DNA from: Struthidea cinerea
Lineage: Eukaryota; Chordata; Aves; Passeriformes; Corcoracidae
DNA length: 64,000 nucleotides
Assembly (NCBI GenBank): GCA_013397865.1
Contig: VZTI01002652.1
Span: 2,618,692 to 2,682,691, forward strand
Reading direction: 5' to 3'
The notes below the pieces were generated by a model. That model saw only the letters and a list, made by a program, of their open reading frames with translations, was not told where the DNA came from and ran no database searches. Shown here piece by piece: positions 13,641 to 26,800 of this stretch (within the stretch, counting starts at the first letter, position 1; each line of letters begins with the position of its first letter). The translations under genes were made by a program, and so were the position numbers.

Positions 13641-16600
13641 TACTAATGTCACAACGTACCCTTTATCGTCAGTACTTTCTACAGTTTAATGAAAACTTAC
13701 TCAGAATATAATATTACATATAATGAGGAATGTCAAGTATTATGCTATCCAGTATGAAATTGAGATTGAAATCCACTCCTTTCCTGCTGTCTGTTAATGG
13801 CCTAGGATGTAAATTCTCTGTCCATCTTCTCATGCCATTTCAGACTGACACTAAGGGAAACCTGATCGTACCTCACAGGCCGTGAAAAACTTTATAGGAC
13901 CTTAACCAATGTTCATGAACAAAATGCAGGATGGCAGGAAATGCCAATAGATTGAAAGCAGAAAAGAAAGAGTTTCTGTGACTTCAGTTTCAGAATTTCA
14001 GACACTTCAGAGGACAACAATTTTCAGAAAAAGGTAAAGTTGTTTTACGTATCAGTTCCATTTAAAAAGAAGAGAAACAATTTCAAAATGAGCTCTATAT
14101 CACAGGAATGTCCTGCGTTCATTAAAAAGACTAGCTTGCCCAGGGAACTTGTCTTTTTAAAAATATTTTGAAAGAAAGACAAGAAGAATTAATTTCACTT
14201 CAGTAGGTCATGTCTTAATCAAAGCCAGTGAAGAAATAAGCTAAGGTGAAATACATTTTTAGATGAAAAAAACTAAGTTGGGTCACTGAAATGAAAAAAC
14301 AAAGAAATAAAAAGTCAAAAATTCAACCCCCATATAACCTCATCACTTCAAGATACTGATATCACAAAGCCTCACTACAGGTTTCACTCTAGTGCATCTT
14401 TCATCTTTGATAAAAACATAATATCTCAAAACACCTTAAGCAAAGCAACTTGAACAATGGTACTGCACACGGTATGCAAATTGCAGGTGGCTGAAAGAAT
14501 ATACATACAGTGCAGCTGGCTTTTATCTGGCAAACAGGTGCTAGATTTTGGATTTGCTGACTAGTCACAACTTTAATGACTTTTCAATAAGAGGTGAAAT
14601 GGGGACCTGGGGAGTCTTCCATTCATGCTTGTCTAGCTATTTTGGTTTAGTTCTGTCTTTACTAAAAATTTTTGAAAGAACATAATAAACGAGCGCATCA
14701 CAATAGTATTCCTCAGAATGCCTTACTCTGTTTCAAAAACTGGCAGTTAATAAGCACCAAACGAATGTGTTTAGATACTGGAGAAAAATATAGGTGGTGA
14801 TGTGGCAGAAGATATTTTAAACCTTGAAGTCTGAAGCAACAAGACATATAAAGTGCTGCACGTCAGAGAAAGTGCTCTAAATTTCTAGCTAAGAGTCTGG
14901 CCCCACATGTTCAAGAAGACAGCATCAAAGCACCAAGGGAATGAGGTTCTCTCCCTTGGCTTTGGAACAATAACAATGAAGTGTAGTCCCTGCATCTGCC
15001 CACAGGTTAATCTGGCTCTTCTAACAGCTATACCCTGTAAACTCCCCAGCATATTATAGAGCCATGTTTTTAAGCACTTCAGGGTGGGATGGTTTGTGGG
15101 ATTTTTTCCTGCCTGGTTACACAGACTGGGAGTGATTACTGCATGGAGCACTAGCACTTCCTCCATCCCTACTGATACTGGTTACCCTGTCATGCTATGA
15201 ACTCTGGGGGTTTAAATATTTTGACCCAGAAAACAGACATGTCACAACGAAAGGCACATTAACATAAACTAAAGATTACTATTTGGTTTGAATGTCTAAC
15301 ACTGAGGCACAATCTAAAATAAGACACTGTTAGTGAATTCAGAGCTGAACTATGACCTTCCTTGTTCAGGGGATGCAACATGTAGAAATGAGTCCTATCA
15401 AAACAAACAGCCAGAAAGGACTATCAGAGTAGTAATCTAAACTGTATTAAACACCCGAACAGATATTACAGAGCAGGATCATTAGCTAAATGATTAGACA
15501 AAGGTCTTGGGCATCCTACTTACCCTCTCAGTTATAAACGATGGTAAAGTAGTGCCCTACTGAGCACAAAGCAAGAAGACAACACTGTCTTTTAGAACAG
15601 GAGGAAAACTCTGGAAAAGAAACTTGCCTAAGGTTAATACAATTGTCTGGTTTCAGGTACTTTACACTTCCTCTACAGTATATCACTGCACACTTGCACA
15701 AAATGCCAACACATTAGCACAGTAATCCTGCCTACTCATTAATTATGCCATCAGTCACCCATCCTAAACATGCTGGGGCTGAAAAGAAACTGCAAGATGC
15801 ATTTTCTTTTTCCAAAAGCTCTTTAGCACTGAGTCTCTTTTAGGTTTCCATACACGTTCCTCCTCTCCTACAGACTTTGACCTATTTAGCCTGTTATTTG
15901 GCACTCTTTCAAAAACAGAAATCTAAAAAATATGCAGTTTAGGAGCAAAAGAGAGACAGGGAAATAATCCCATCTCCCAGAATCAACAGGATGTTGATAT
16001 GAGATCCAGAAGTTCCTTCCCACCAGACAGATCAATGAACAATTATCTATAAAGCATAAGGCTAGGCAGCAGGGTTCAACACTGCTCAGAATTATTTACT
16101 TCTCCTGTGATTTTAAAAACTATTCTCCTTGCCCTTCAGTGAGAAATATATGTATGGAGGGGCCCTGAAAGCTGAAAATTCATTAGATGAACTAGGAACA
16201 AGCTAATAAAGCAAGCTCCCTGTAACACTGATAACTTGAGTGCTCTCCTATAGAGAGAGCACCTTCATATGACTATGTTCAATCTGCTATTCATCACAGC
16301 AAATATTGGTACAGAAAGAATCACCCTGAAGTCCCTTCTCATTAGGCAATAAATACTGCTTGTCTTTTGCAGGAATGAGAGGCAACTGTGTGAAGAGTTT
16401 GCAAACTCTGGACCCATGCTGCAAGACACCCACTAACACACTCTACATGATGCCAACTTCAACCCCAGCACCTATCTCCAAAAATTTTGTGGCCTAATTG
16501 TTTTAGTGTCCTCCTGCTCTGTGGAACACTACTTGCAGTCTCCAGTGCTGTTTCAAAGGTGTTACAGCTGACACAACATGGACAGCCGTATTGAGAGGCT

Positions 16601-17083
16601 GCTAGAAGCTGCTTGCACTGTACCAGCAGGAGTTATCTTCAGAGATGCCATCTGGCCCAGGAATGAGGCAATGACCTTTTTTTTATTTAGCCACCAACAC
16701 ATGGGTTCATGCTTTCAATAATCTGTTCCACAGCCGTGATTTCTAAGATCTTCTATACCCTGGTGTCCTGGCAGACACAGGTGTAACTAGGATTGGCACC
16801 AGATGAGAGTTAAATAGCAAAAGGAAGCCTAAAACAGTGAAGCCAAAGTCTGGGGTAGAGAGGCTGATAGCTGTGAGCTGCTGCTGAGAAGGAATATGGC
16901 ATATGACCTTCTTGAGGAATGAATTCAAGAATATGAAGCCCATCTGAGAGAAGCCTGCTTCCTTTGCCCCCAGCACGCCTACGAGTGTGTATGAATCACA
17001 AACCAGGGAGGGCATTTCTGGACATCTCTGCAAAGATGAGGGAGGTAGACTTATCCCTAGAGACAATACCATGTCACACACAC
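13641..17083. other. unique sequence, no gene seen
   Basis: No exon, RNA gene or clear repeat was identified. Two minus-strand frames of 93 and 112 codons (14885-15166 and 16743-17081) show no domain or motif that I recognise. Confidence 0.55.
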
Positions 17084-17120
17084 TGAATCACAGAATATTC
17101 TGAGTTGGAAGGGACCCAGG
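17084..17120 (-). mobile_element. CR1 LINE 3'-end fragment (short)
   Basis: The plus strand reads tgaatcacagaatattctga followed by gttggaagggaccc. This is the antisense form of the CR1 3' terminus, so the element is on the minus strand. Similarity fades after the gggaccc block, leaving under 40 clear bases. It is either a very short 5'-truncated insert or an old, eroded one. Confidence 0.7.
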
Positions 17121-20100
17121 CTGTTCCCTTTGCCAGCAGTCTCTCTCTGTGAGGAGAGCAAGAAATTCTCTCATGTTTGACAAGCTTGAAAATTTTTTTT
17201 AAGAATTGTATCAATAGCAAGTGTCTTTCTTCTAGATGCTATTCTTCTTGTTAGGCTTTGCAGTTTCCTCTTGTTCTTCTCCCACACTGAATTGCTGTGT
17301 GGCATTCTAGGAGATGTTCCGTACAGTTACTTTCCCAGGAATGACACTTGTTTCTGGTGTGGAGCTACTGTCAATTCATCATACAAAACCATGAAACTAG
17401 CCCCCACATCTGGAATTAGTAGCCCCCTTCTCATCTGGAGAACAAAGTAATCCCTCTAAAAGGCTACAGTGATGCAAGGCAGATTGGAATGACACAGCAG
17501 AGTTCAAAGGCATCCAACACCTGTGCCATGCTCACAATGTATTGGAGGATTCAACCTGAGCCTGGTGCCAGTGCCAGTTGCACAAGTATGGCATGTGCCC
17601 TGAAAGTCCCTGCCATGATGTTTGACCAGTAGCCAATACTTTTTTCCAAAAAAGGTGTTAACTCATGGGTTCACACTCACTTCTCAGAGAGCAGACACGA
17701 AGAAAAATGATTTACAAAGTAGATCTAGCAAGTGGACTGTCTCTCTTAAATCCTGTTTTGCTTACCTACATAATGTAGAAAGCCTCTGCCAAAGTGCTAT
17801 AGTTCTGTGTGCATACTGTTTCAGAAAGAGAGATAATTTAGTCTTCACCTGTGTAAAGGTGACTGGAGATAATGGAGCAGCTTGTAATAAATTTTTTTCT
17901 TTAATTAATGCCTCTGAATCTCACAAAGGGGAAGTCTGCTTTGTAATTAGGAATGTGTTAAGCTTTACTCCACATCAGTCAGGCTTTGTACTGCAGAGTA
18001 GCATATCCCATTCTAGTCTCAGAAAGAACAGAGTTCACTTTGTACAAATATACCTGCATCTAATGAACATCATTTATTACTAAGCCTGTGATGCAGGTCC
18101 TAGCATACTTCCTAACACATAACTTTTTACTAAGTGTCCAAAATTAAACCAGTGTTGTGGCTGATCTAAAGCCATTCATAAAACCAAAGCAGATTGACAG
18201 TACAATATTTTAATGCTTGAAATGCATGGCTGTCCAGTTTTCCCAGGACTGATTAAACAGGAGGTTTGTCAGAGTTGCATCAGAGTTGCAGAATTGGTGG
18301 AAGGGATGAAGATGGAAGCAAGCAAATGTACTCAAGAAAAAAGGCCATTTTGGTCTCTGGTGACACCAACAAACAGAAACAGCTGTGCAAGTGCTTCAAC
18401 ACATCCACAGCGCTTCCTCAATCCTGCTAGAACATTTCTTCTACTACTCTTCACTACTGTCCTTACGACAGGCTTACTTTGCTCTTCCCACCACTAATGC
18501 AAGACCATCATCCTCCTAACTGACGTCAATCCCTTTTGAGACAGTTCATATTCAATCCCCTAAACCCAAAATATCCCTATAATAAACCAAAGACACAGAA
18601 AGCTGAACTTAACCTAGACCAACTCTGCCTTCTAACACAGACCTTCACATGTCTACTCTCCAAAGTGCTTTTCTCACAGTGGCAGCAGCATTGTGCATTT
18701 TTTCCCCATAGCATCTATGGTGCCACTCTAGACATCATCAGACTAAATGACAAGGGAACCTCTTCTAACTCCCCTGTTTTGGGATTTGGAGGTAATTTTT
18801 AAATTACAGGAATAGGCCAGTCTGATTCTTAAAAAAATAAAACTTAAATGCTGAGAAAATGGTCTACTGCACTTATCAAATAAGGCCTAACTCCACCTTT
18901 TGGTAATAAATTGCATATGTAAGTGCTAAGTATAATTTGCTGTTAATAATTTATTATTATTATTTATGTTATTTAATAACAGCATAAGCATGTCCAGGAA
19001 AGAGGCAGCATACCCCACCACTTTCTTAAGTGAACAAGTTCCTTCCTCTGCATAAATATTCCGGCCCAGAGGTATCTTATGTCAGATGAACTGTCCAGTC
19101 TATCTCCACTTTTTGCAAGGGAAGGAAGCTTCCAGATAAAGGAAAGAACAGTCTTAAAAATGAGATACACAATGGTGGAGACCATAATGACATCTAAAAG
19201 CATTTCCAGTAACACAGAAAAATCTTTATTGCTTTCTGCAAGCTTGTTAATTATGTTAATCATGATGAACTTTGATATTATTACCCACTAATAATATTAA
19301 ATTGATATCAAGGTAGATGCAATACATATTACTATATGATTTCCACGCTTGTCTGCATGAAGGACAAATGGGGTGAATTTTTTTCATTATAGTTTCTGTT
19401 GTATTTTCTTCCTACACCCTGGGTAAAGTCAATCATGTATTGCCACAAAAAGAAATCCATAACTCATACTGTTTTGAGGTCAGCATTTCCTATTTTGGGA
19501 ATGGACAGGTTCACCAGTATAGACATGACTTTTATATAGCCATGGTAAAAGGACAGCATAGTCAGAGATTTGCACACTTAAATAAAAAGTATTACAAATT
19601 AACGGTATAGAAGGAATTTGAAAATGAAGATTAATTTATCATCCATCGCCAGACAGCAGTTTATATGGGACTGTTGGAGAAGGAAGTTAACTCATTAAAA
19701 GGATAGAGCCAATAAAAATGCTTAGTACTCTTTATATAAAAAATATTTGTCACCACCAGAGAAGATTGACTGAAAGTTACCCAAAAGTAGAATGTCAAGG
19801 AAATCCTTTGAGAACAAAAAATACCATGAAAGATAAATAGCACTGCCAGAGGTGGGAAAACGGACCCCTATAATGCCTTTTCAAAGAGCTAAAGCAAATG
19901 GTGTGATAAGGTGCTTCAAAAATAAAGAAAAAATTTACTGGCTGCACTGGGGTATTTTGCCATTGGATTTCTAAGTTTGGTGTGGGACAGACCTCACTAA
20001 AGACCGAAGAAATTACCTCTGCATTAGACAGCCAATGTGTACGTAGATGCCAGCTGGCCAATTCAGCTCCAAAACTAGGATGTTTAGCTGTGACAGCTAA

Positions 20101-21315
20101 AACTCAGCTTGTCACATAGTCCTAGACAGCCAGGCAGCCCCAGGCCTGCAAGGCAGTCTGAAACTACTCCCATCATTGCCTCCTCATGTCCTCACCTGAT
20201 TCTTGGTTCTTCACAACTTCTTATTAATTCATCATAGCTGTCACAACTTCCTTCTGTAAAAGACCCTGACTGAATGTCCACGCTCTCTGCTTCTGCTCAG
20301 ACAGTGTGACCCAGGGCTCGGGAAACAGTATGGACTGAGGGGAGGCACTAGGACATAAATGCTGAGCTATGCCCAGCAGGCAGGGATGGGAACCAGAGTG
20401 GGCCAGAATGCCTGACTGAGGCTGTGAGATGCAGGACATCACCTCTTCTTTGGTTGTTCCCATGCTTTAGGTTTCAGCACAGCAGGAATCGATGAGACTC
20501 ATTACTTCCCTTATAAAAATGTGTGAGGGCGCCTAGAAGAGTCAGGGATTGGCATCCTAGACACAGACACACATGGCATCTCTACTTTTGAAAGGCACAG
20601 CCTAGGCAAATGGCACAGCCCCAAGAACCCCTACAGAACCTTTTCTCAGCAATATCCAGGCCACAAAAGATTTGTCTTCCTCCACTGTCCATTGTATGGC
20701 CAGGGCAGAGAAACATAGATCTTTTCCAGAAAACTGGAAAAGAAAACTAGATCCTGACTATCAGGGTCACAGTAATGAAAGAATCAATCATGGAAAAGCC
20801 CGTGGACATTTTAGCATGCAATAAGAGGTCTTAAGACAGTATTAAACCAGATTATTGTCCTGGCAGAGCTTTCTCAGAGAGAACAGCATCCTCTCTCAGT
20901 TTTCCAGGCACAGACATTCTCCAAGCATTAACTGTGGACACCCATCCACCAGTGACAGCCAGCTGGATGGCAGCCTTGAGTAGCACTGCAGATGTGCCCT
21001 TCTTAATATATATCTATGACAACTGTTAATACAAAATGTTTATCAATGGAAAATTAAACGTTAAGGAAGAGTGGAGAAAGAAGACATCTAATTCTGCAAG
21101 AGTTGGTTTTTTTCTAATCCCAAAAAGGCAACTGTTTAATTTATCAAGAGATTTCTACTCGTAACCCATACCAAGAACTGTCAATATTTTACACTCGCTC
21201 ATCCCTTTGTTTTCTCTTAAGTTTGGGGTACTGTGCTATGGGAAAGTTTTCATTTTTCCAGTCCCAGTATGACTTAGCTGAAGCCTCAGAAAAGGGCATT
21301 TAGCAGCCTTACACC
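17121..21315. other. unique sequence, no gene seen
   Basis: The 153-codon plus-strand frame at 17622-18083 is the longest uninterrupted frame in this stretch. It lacks any recognisable domain, has average AT-rich codon content and is not bounded by good splice sites, so I treat it as chance. A short tandem (11-mer tcagagttgca twice, 18269-18290) and a TTA-rich stretch (18943-18975) are the only local structure. Confidence 0.55.
18269..18290 (+). repeat. two-copy 11-bp tandem repeat
   Basis: The unit tcagagttgca occurs twice, exactly and head to tail. It is a minor slippage duplication. Confidence 0.9.
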
Positions 21316-21327
21316 TGACTAAAGAGG

Positions 21328-21717
21328 GTGGAGAGAAGAAGTAGTTACCAGAATGTGGAGGAGACTTCTCAGCCAAGCCCTACTCATACTGAGGAGGAAG
21401 TACCTAGAACTTCAAAGGGAACTCAGCCAAATAAAGCCCCTGGCATTGAGAAAGTGAATTGGAAATCCTCTTGGAATCTGCTGGAAACACCATACTTAAA
21501 GCATGGGACAGACCACTGCAACACTCCCATGAGTTCAGGCAATACCACACCCAGTCTGTCATGGCAGGCAATTGATAACAGCAAGTTGGTAAAAGTGTCT
21601 GCTATCAGAGATAGTGGATTCCCTGAGGAACTAGCATTAAAACACAGGAATCACAGGATAAATCATGACACCAGAATTTCTAACCCCCAACCTCCTAGAT
21701 GGAAGGGTAGATGAACC
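21328..21717 (+). pseudogene. 128-codon ORF with reverse-transcriptase-like motif (uncertain)
   Basis: This frame is open from just after a TGA at 21316 to the TGA at 21715. It has no ATG near its 5' end; I number codons from the GTG at 21328. Residues 23-25 are EEV, followed nine residues later by NKAPGI (35-40) and then by LET at 52-54. In many non-LTR retrotransposon reverse transcriptases the N-terminal part has the same order and spacing: EEV, nine residues, NKAPGID, then an ET about a dozen residues on. Downstream of residue 54 I see no further RT block and no catalytic YxDD motif. It may be a very eroded LINE fragment, part of a noncoding transcript, or chance. No host gene is recognised. 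Confidence 0.2.
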
Positions 21718-24700
21718 CCTCACAAGAGGGTTTTACCACCACAGGACTACCAGGAAACTATGTCACTGTGTGTGCTGGAAGTCGACCCCAGGTTATACTG
21801 ACCAAATTCTACTTGTTACTGGTACACACACCTACCCCACATAGACCAAATAAACCATGCCAGCCGATAGCTCTGGAGATAAACTAAGGATTACTGCTAC
21901 CACAGCTGCACAGTTTAGAGATCAAACCTACTTCCATGCCTGAAGCCATTCAAAGAGGAGTATCTTGCATAAAACACACAGCCATAGCTAATGACATGTT
22001 GTATATAACTAGTCATGTCTAGCCCTCCAGGGGTAACTAATATATTTAGTAGATATTTAACATGCACTTTAGATATTTTTCCAGATTTCTCAAAACCAAT
22101 TTTTTTTGGGTGAGGGGCGNNNNNNNNNNNNNNNNNNNNNNNNNNNNNNNNNNNNNNNNGGGGGAGGTGGTAGGGGAAGCTGTTGCCAGGATAGAAAAAA
22201 CTTTCTCTAATTAAAAAAAAAAATAAAAAATTCATGGCAATTAAGAAGTCTGCATATAATTGACCAACACTCGTAAAGAAGTTTAAGCTGATTGTCTCTC
22301 CAGGATATGAACACTTTTACGAGATCCTTAACAGAAGAAATTGGTCTCTCTAACCAGTCTTTTTTTTTCTTACTAAGACAATGTAGTAGTTTGTGTTGCA
22401 ACTACAAGCACAAATATAGTAATGCCAGAGGTCTGACTGGCTGTATTTCTGACAAACAAATCAAAATTAAAATGTAACAGCAGTACCAGGAAGGACAAGG
22501 AAAGGAAAATTCCACTTCAGACAATGGGGCTGACTCTTACTTGACTTAATAGCAACATTGATCGAGAGTAATTGATGCTGAATTCAGAGAAGTTACTCAA
22601 GGGGAGGGAAGGGATGGAAAATGAAAGAGAATAGCAGTTTTCAGAATTACAGGCCATAAAAGATATCCAGAGCCAAGAAAGAATTCCTTGCTGATTTTCT
22701 ATTGCATTCACATTTGGAAAACAATTTCATTTCTTTCCATGAGACCTCTGCATTGCCAAAGCTTCTTAAAGACAAAATATTTGGTTGAGTGTGTTACATT
22801 TGCAACAGTTAGCAGAGCAGCCAGTTAGAAATAGCTGTTGCAATGAGCTGTATCCATTGCAAAAAGGGACATGATAAGGAGAGGAGCAACACTGATCTGT
22901 CACACTCCTGTTCCAAAACAGAGGGCACAGTGCTGATCAAATTTTGGTTAGGGTTCATTTTAATCAGCCTATGGGAATTCATTACACAGACTGTAAGAGT
23001 CAGTTTTGACAATTTAGCTCTCCTTCTCTAGGCCTCCATCTCCTGAGAATCCTACCCTGAGTTTCAACCTCTTCAGCATTCTCTCTGAGCATAGCTGTCT
23101 CTGTGGGTCATGGAAAGTTTATATACAATGCTCGCCAAAGACTACTGGCAACCTGAGACTTTCTGTGAGGATTTCACACACACATTTGTAGAGCTCATCA
23201 AGCTCCAAGAGCCATCCCTCAACTATACTGCACTCACAGCTCACAGTCCTGGTCTGCATTAGCACGTCTAAAGCACAAAATACCTCTTCCTGTCCCAAAC
23301 CCTGCACTTCACTGGACAGGCTATCGGTGCTGTGTCTGCATTTCTCCGTCAGTGAATCATGAAGGGTACAGGGATATCTGTAATGACAGCAGAATCTCAA
23401 CCCTTTTGTACTTGTGTTACTGCTGCTTTTCTATGTCCACTGCTCTCCCTACCTCTCAGCACTACATATTTTTAACTTGTCTGCACTGATAATGTCACTC
23501 TGCCTACACAAAGGACTGGCAGCTTTTCAGTTACCAACATAGTGGCTGTTAAATAAACAGTCTTCTCAACTCCTTTGTGTTTGATGCTTCTGTCACAGTG
23601 TTTATAGTACACATGTTTTTCAGAATTCAAAGATTTCCATAGTGTTAGAATGTCTAATACTGACATCTCAAATGCCATCTCAAACTCATCTATCATTTTT
23701 ATGCAAGTTTATTCCTCATAATTATTCAAAACCAGTCATGAGCACTTCAGGAAGGGCAGTCTCATCTAGGCAAGCAGCAGGTCATTTGCACGCTAACAGC
23801 AATTTCCACAGTGGAAGCAAACCAAAAACACAAAATGGTGTGCTAAACCCAAAATGTGAACTAGACCAGAAACAAATAACAGCTGACATAGTCACCCAAA
23901 GCCAAAATGAGAACAGTCACCACCAGACCTTCATTTGTACAGTCTCTGGATACTAAAAACATGTTTGTATTTGGGTTCTAGGGAAGGATTATTTAAATGT
24001 ATCAACAGGGTAATGTTCTTTTTCAGTCACCTATGTGACAAGAACACAAAAATGATATAGCATTAGAGATTTTTCTCTTTACCCCAGGAAAGTTACACAG
24101 CCTTCCTTAAAAAAAAAAATATCGTAGGTAGCGGAAGAAGCCTGTGCTTGCCACTGAAGGAAGAAAAGAATGCAGCATTCTCAGGTCTTCCCTGTAAATT
24201 AATTTTATTGTATCTAAATCAAAATGTCAGCACACACTTTATTTTCAGCTACTTTTATACACTGTATATTACACAGCTGTGATTTCATGTTGCATTTCAA
24301 AAATACATTCCCATGAAGTGTATTTCTAAATAGCAGAAAGTGTCACAATACTTCTACCTGAACACACAGACAATACTTATGGCCTAATATCTTTCTGAAC
24401 CACTCCAGTACACAAATTGCTGTACCAACGGTGAAACTCCCCTGGATTTTGTCCATAACAGCAAGCACTAATAGAAATTTCAGAAAAAGATCCAAAAAAG
24501 CCTGAAGTGCTCACTGGGTAGATGAAGGAGAGTTTCTTCCTTCTCATCAGATAGATGTGTCCTAAAATATGAAAACAACCTTCTTTTTTATATATCCCAT
24601 TTATAGAAATGTTACTTTTTAAAACAGCTCTTGTGTGCTGCATTGTTGGTGCTGGTTTTTTAGAAAGGTCTTGGAGGACTCAATCTCTTATGCCCATGAA

Positions 24701-25819
24701 TTTCCACAACTCAACTATGCATTATCATAAGCAGGAGCTCACACAGGCACATGGCATTTTGTGAAAGAAGTGATAGGTATGAGATTTCATTTGCATTGTA
24801 TTTTAAAAACCCACATAACAATCTATTTCCTCAATAGTTACAACACAGGCCATTAGGTCTATACGTCATACCATGAGAATAAACAATTATATTAATTTGG
24901 CAGTGTAAAGAATTAAAACAGTGTATATACGTGCAATTTTAGGCATATTCAGATATTTATATCTGAAATTTGGCAGCTTGTAGATGCACAGATATATTAT
25001 AGATATATCAGAGAACGTTGGTCTGTGTGACTGACAGGTGACTACATTTATATTTACACTACAGAATGTAGCAGGTTTGTGTAATCATGATATCACATCA
25101 GATACCAATCCTTTTGCAAAGTACTATAATATGTACTTTCATGGCAATGTAATAGATTTGAATTTAAAGCTCCTAAACTAGGTATGAGTTTTTTCTTTAA
25201 AGTGCTTGGATGCTGTTGGACACTGAAGGGGTTTTAAAACCCAATTTCACCCTTCCACGGAGTGACACATCAATGCAAGGCAAGAGGATTTTCTACTGGC
25301 TCCAGAGGAATCATTCAGAGAACAAAGGCAAATGCAATGGGGGAAGTACTAAAGGAGCTTATACAGCACCTGCTTTAAAACCTCCATTGAAGTAAAAGAC
25401 TGTGACATTTGAACTCAAAGGTATGTAAGCACCTGGCTGACTTTGTGTCTAAAAAACACATGTAAGTAATACCTATCTAACTGAGAAAATGGACCTTACT
25501 AATTCAGACAAATTCTGAAACAAGCACTACCTGCAGATCAACATGCACCATTACACCTGAAAGCAGAAAAATGCCGCCCATCCTAAACTCATGGCCTAGT
25601 CCCGTAAACCTGTGTTTCTGTAACATCTCAGTACAAAACATGTAGCATTAAAGTTCAGTAGTCAGTTTCAAAGATTCTTGGTTTTACCTGTGCCAAAGGT
25701 AACACTCCTAGAAGTCAGAAGTTGTGACAGAGACATAGCTAATATAAGGTTTATATTGTGCAATGGTTAGATAAAGTTTATTAAAACTACCCCTCATATT
25801 CCAAAAGAATGGCACTGCA
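21718..25819. other. unique sequence, no gene seen
   Basis: Apart from the assembly gap at 22120-22159, no exon, RNA gene or repeat family was recognised. The 93- to 106-codon frames here have no family resemblance, and one of them spans the gap. Confidence 0.55.
22120..22159. other. assembly gap (40 N)
   Basis: Forty undetermined bases lie between a T-run followed by gggtgaggggcg and a ggggaggtggtagggg stretch. The flanks are G-rich on the plus strand, so the missing sequence is probably a G-rich low-complexity tract that is hard to sequence. Confidence 0.98.
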
Positions 25820-26360
25820 TTATGTAGCTACCTTAATGTTCATCCTGTTATATCTCTGGTTGCCATGGCAATATCCTCCTAGGTATTTGTAAGGTCACAA
25901 AAAGAAGAGCTAACCCTCTTACTCCCGGAATAACTAATGCAGCTCTGTTACTGGCTTGATGTAAATAGTCTCAGGTGACAGCAAACTGTACACATAGTCA
26001 ATTACAACTGCTCAAAGGAAATGATTTGTTGTAAGAGCCTCTGTTCAACCTCGGTGACATCAATGTTTCTATGGCAACAGTTGCCTCTTGCACTGCTTAG
26101 AATTGAGTATTGATCAAACTAGGGCCAGCACTATTTCAGAGACTTGCTACTTTTCTGTGTGGCAATTTACAATAGGAACTCATAACATCACTGTATATTT
26201 CAAGCCCCAAGGAACCAATTTAGCAGACAGTTACAGTAGAATATTAGCAGAGGTCAATAATGGAAGTCTGATTATAGTCCTGGAACAATTATTCAAAGCT
26301 TTTGTTGTCTGCCCTTTCATCACTCCACCAGCTATTAAAATCTTCAAATAATAATATTCA
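25820..26360. promoter_or_regulatory. candidate enhancer with two RFX X-box-like sites
   Basis: The block contains gttgccatggcaat at 25859-25872, a near-perfect palindromic X-box (RFX-family consensus GTNRCC, short spacer, RGYAAC). It also contains gtttctatggcaac at 26065-26078, about 206 bases downstream. The second site overlaps a perfect inverted pair, ggcaac-a-gttgcc, at 26073-26085. No repeat family was recognised. RFX factors bind such sites in ciliary and neural gene enhancers; use in this bird is inference. Confidence 0.4.
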
Positions 26361-26479
26361 TTCCCAAAGAAAGTGCTGAATTCATTCTTCTTCTATTTTA
26401 AACTTTATATTTCATTGTTATGTTATCTATCAATAAAATTATTCAGCTATATTAGCCACGCTCTGACCTCTCAGAAGTA

Positions 26480-26800
26480 AATAACTATTGATCAAGAAGC
26501 GGAGCTCTGATGGCATAGTAGAGGGTTTCCATTAATGGTCTCATTGGCCCAGCAGATAAGGTGATCCTTGCAGAAGAGCAGGCAAACAGCACAGGGCCAT
26601 TCCCAGCGGAGAGCAGAAAGGCACACACTGTTCTGAGCAGGGGGATGATGGGCTCCTCTCCCAGTTCTGTCAGCAGTGAAATTGAAAAGCCTCGGTAAAA
26701 TGTGTGTGTTCCAGAAATGGCACTAAGAGCTGTATACACCTCTCACACACAATCCCTGCATCTGGGCGCTCTCACATTTTAGAGGGGATAAGGAAAGTTT
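26480..26800. promoter_or_regulatory. candidate conserved noncoding block
   Basis: This block of balanced composition, free of simple repeats, stands out from its AT-rich surroundings. It carries an 84-codon minus-strand frame (26485-26739) with no recognisable domain. It could be an unannotated exon or, more likely, a conserved noncoding element. Only a multi-species alignment can tell which. Confidence 0.25.

Noticed and set aside
17622..18083. 153-codon plus-strand ORF as a gene
   Set aside because: There is no recognisable domain and no convincing splice sites around it. A frame of this length is expected by chance somewhere in 64 kb over six frames.
26485..26739. 84-codon minus-strand frame as a coding exon
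   Set aside because: It sits in a balanced-composition block that could equally be noncoding and conserved. No motif or splice evidence was found.
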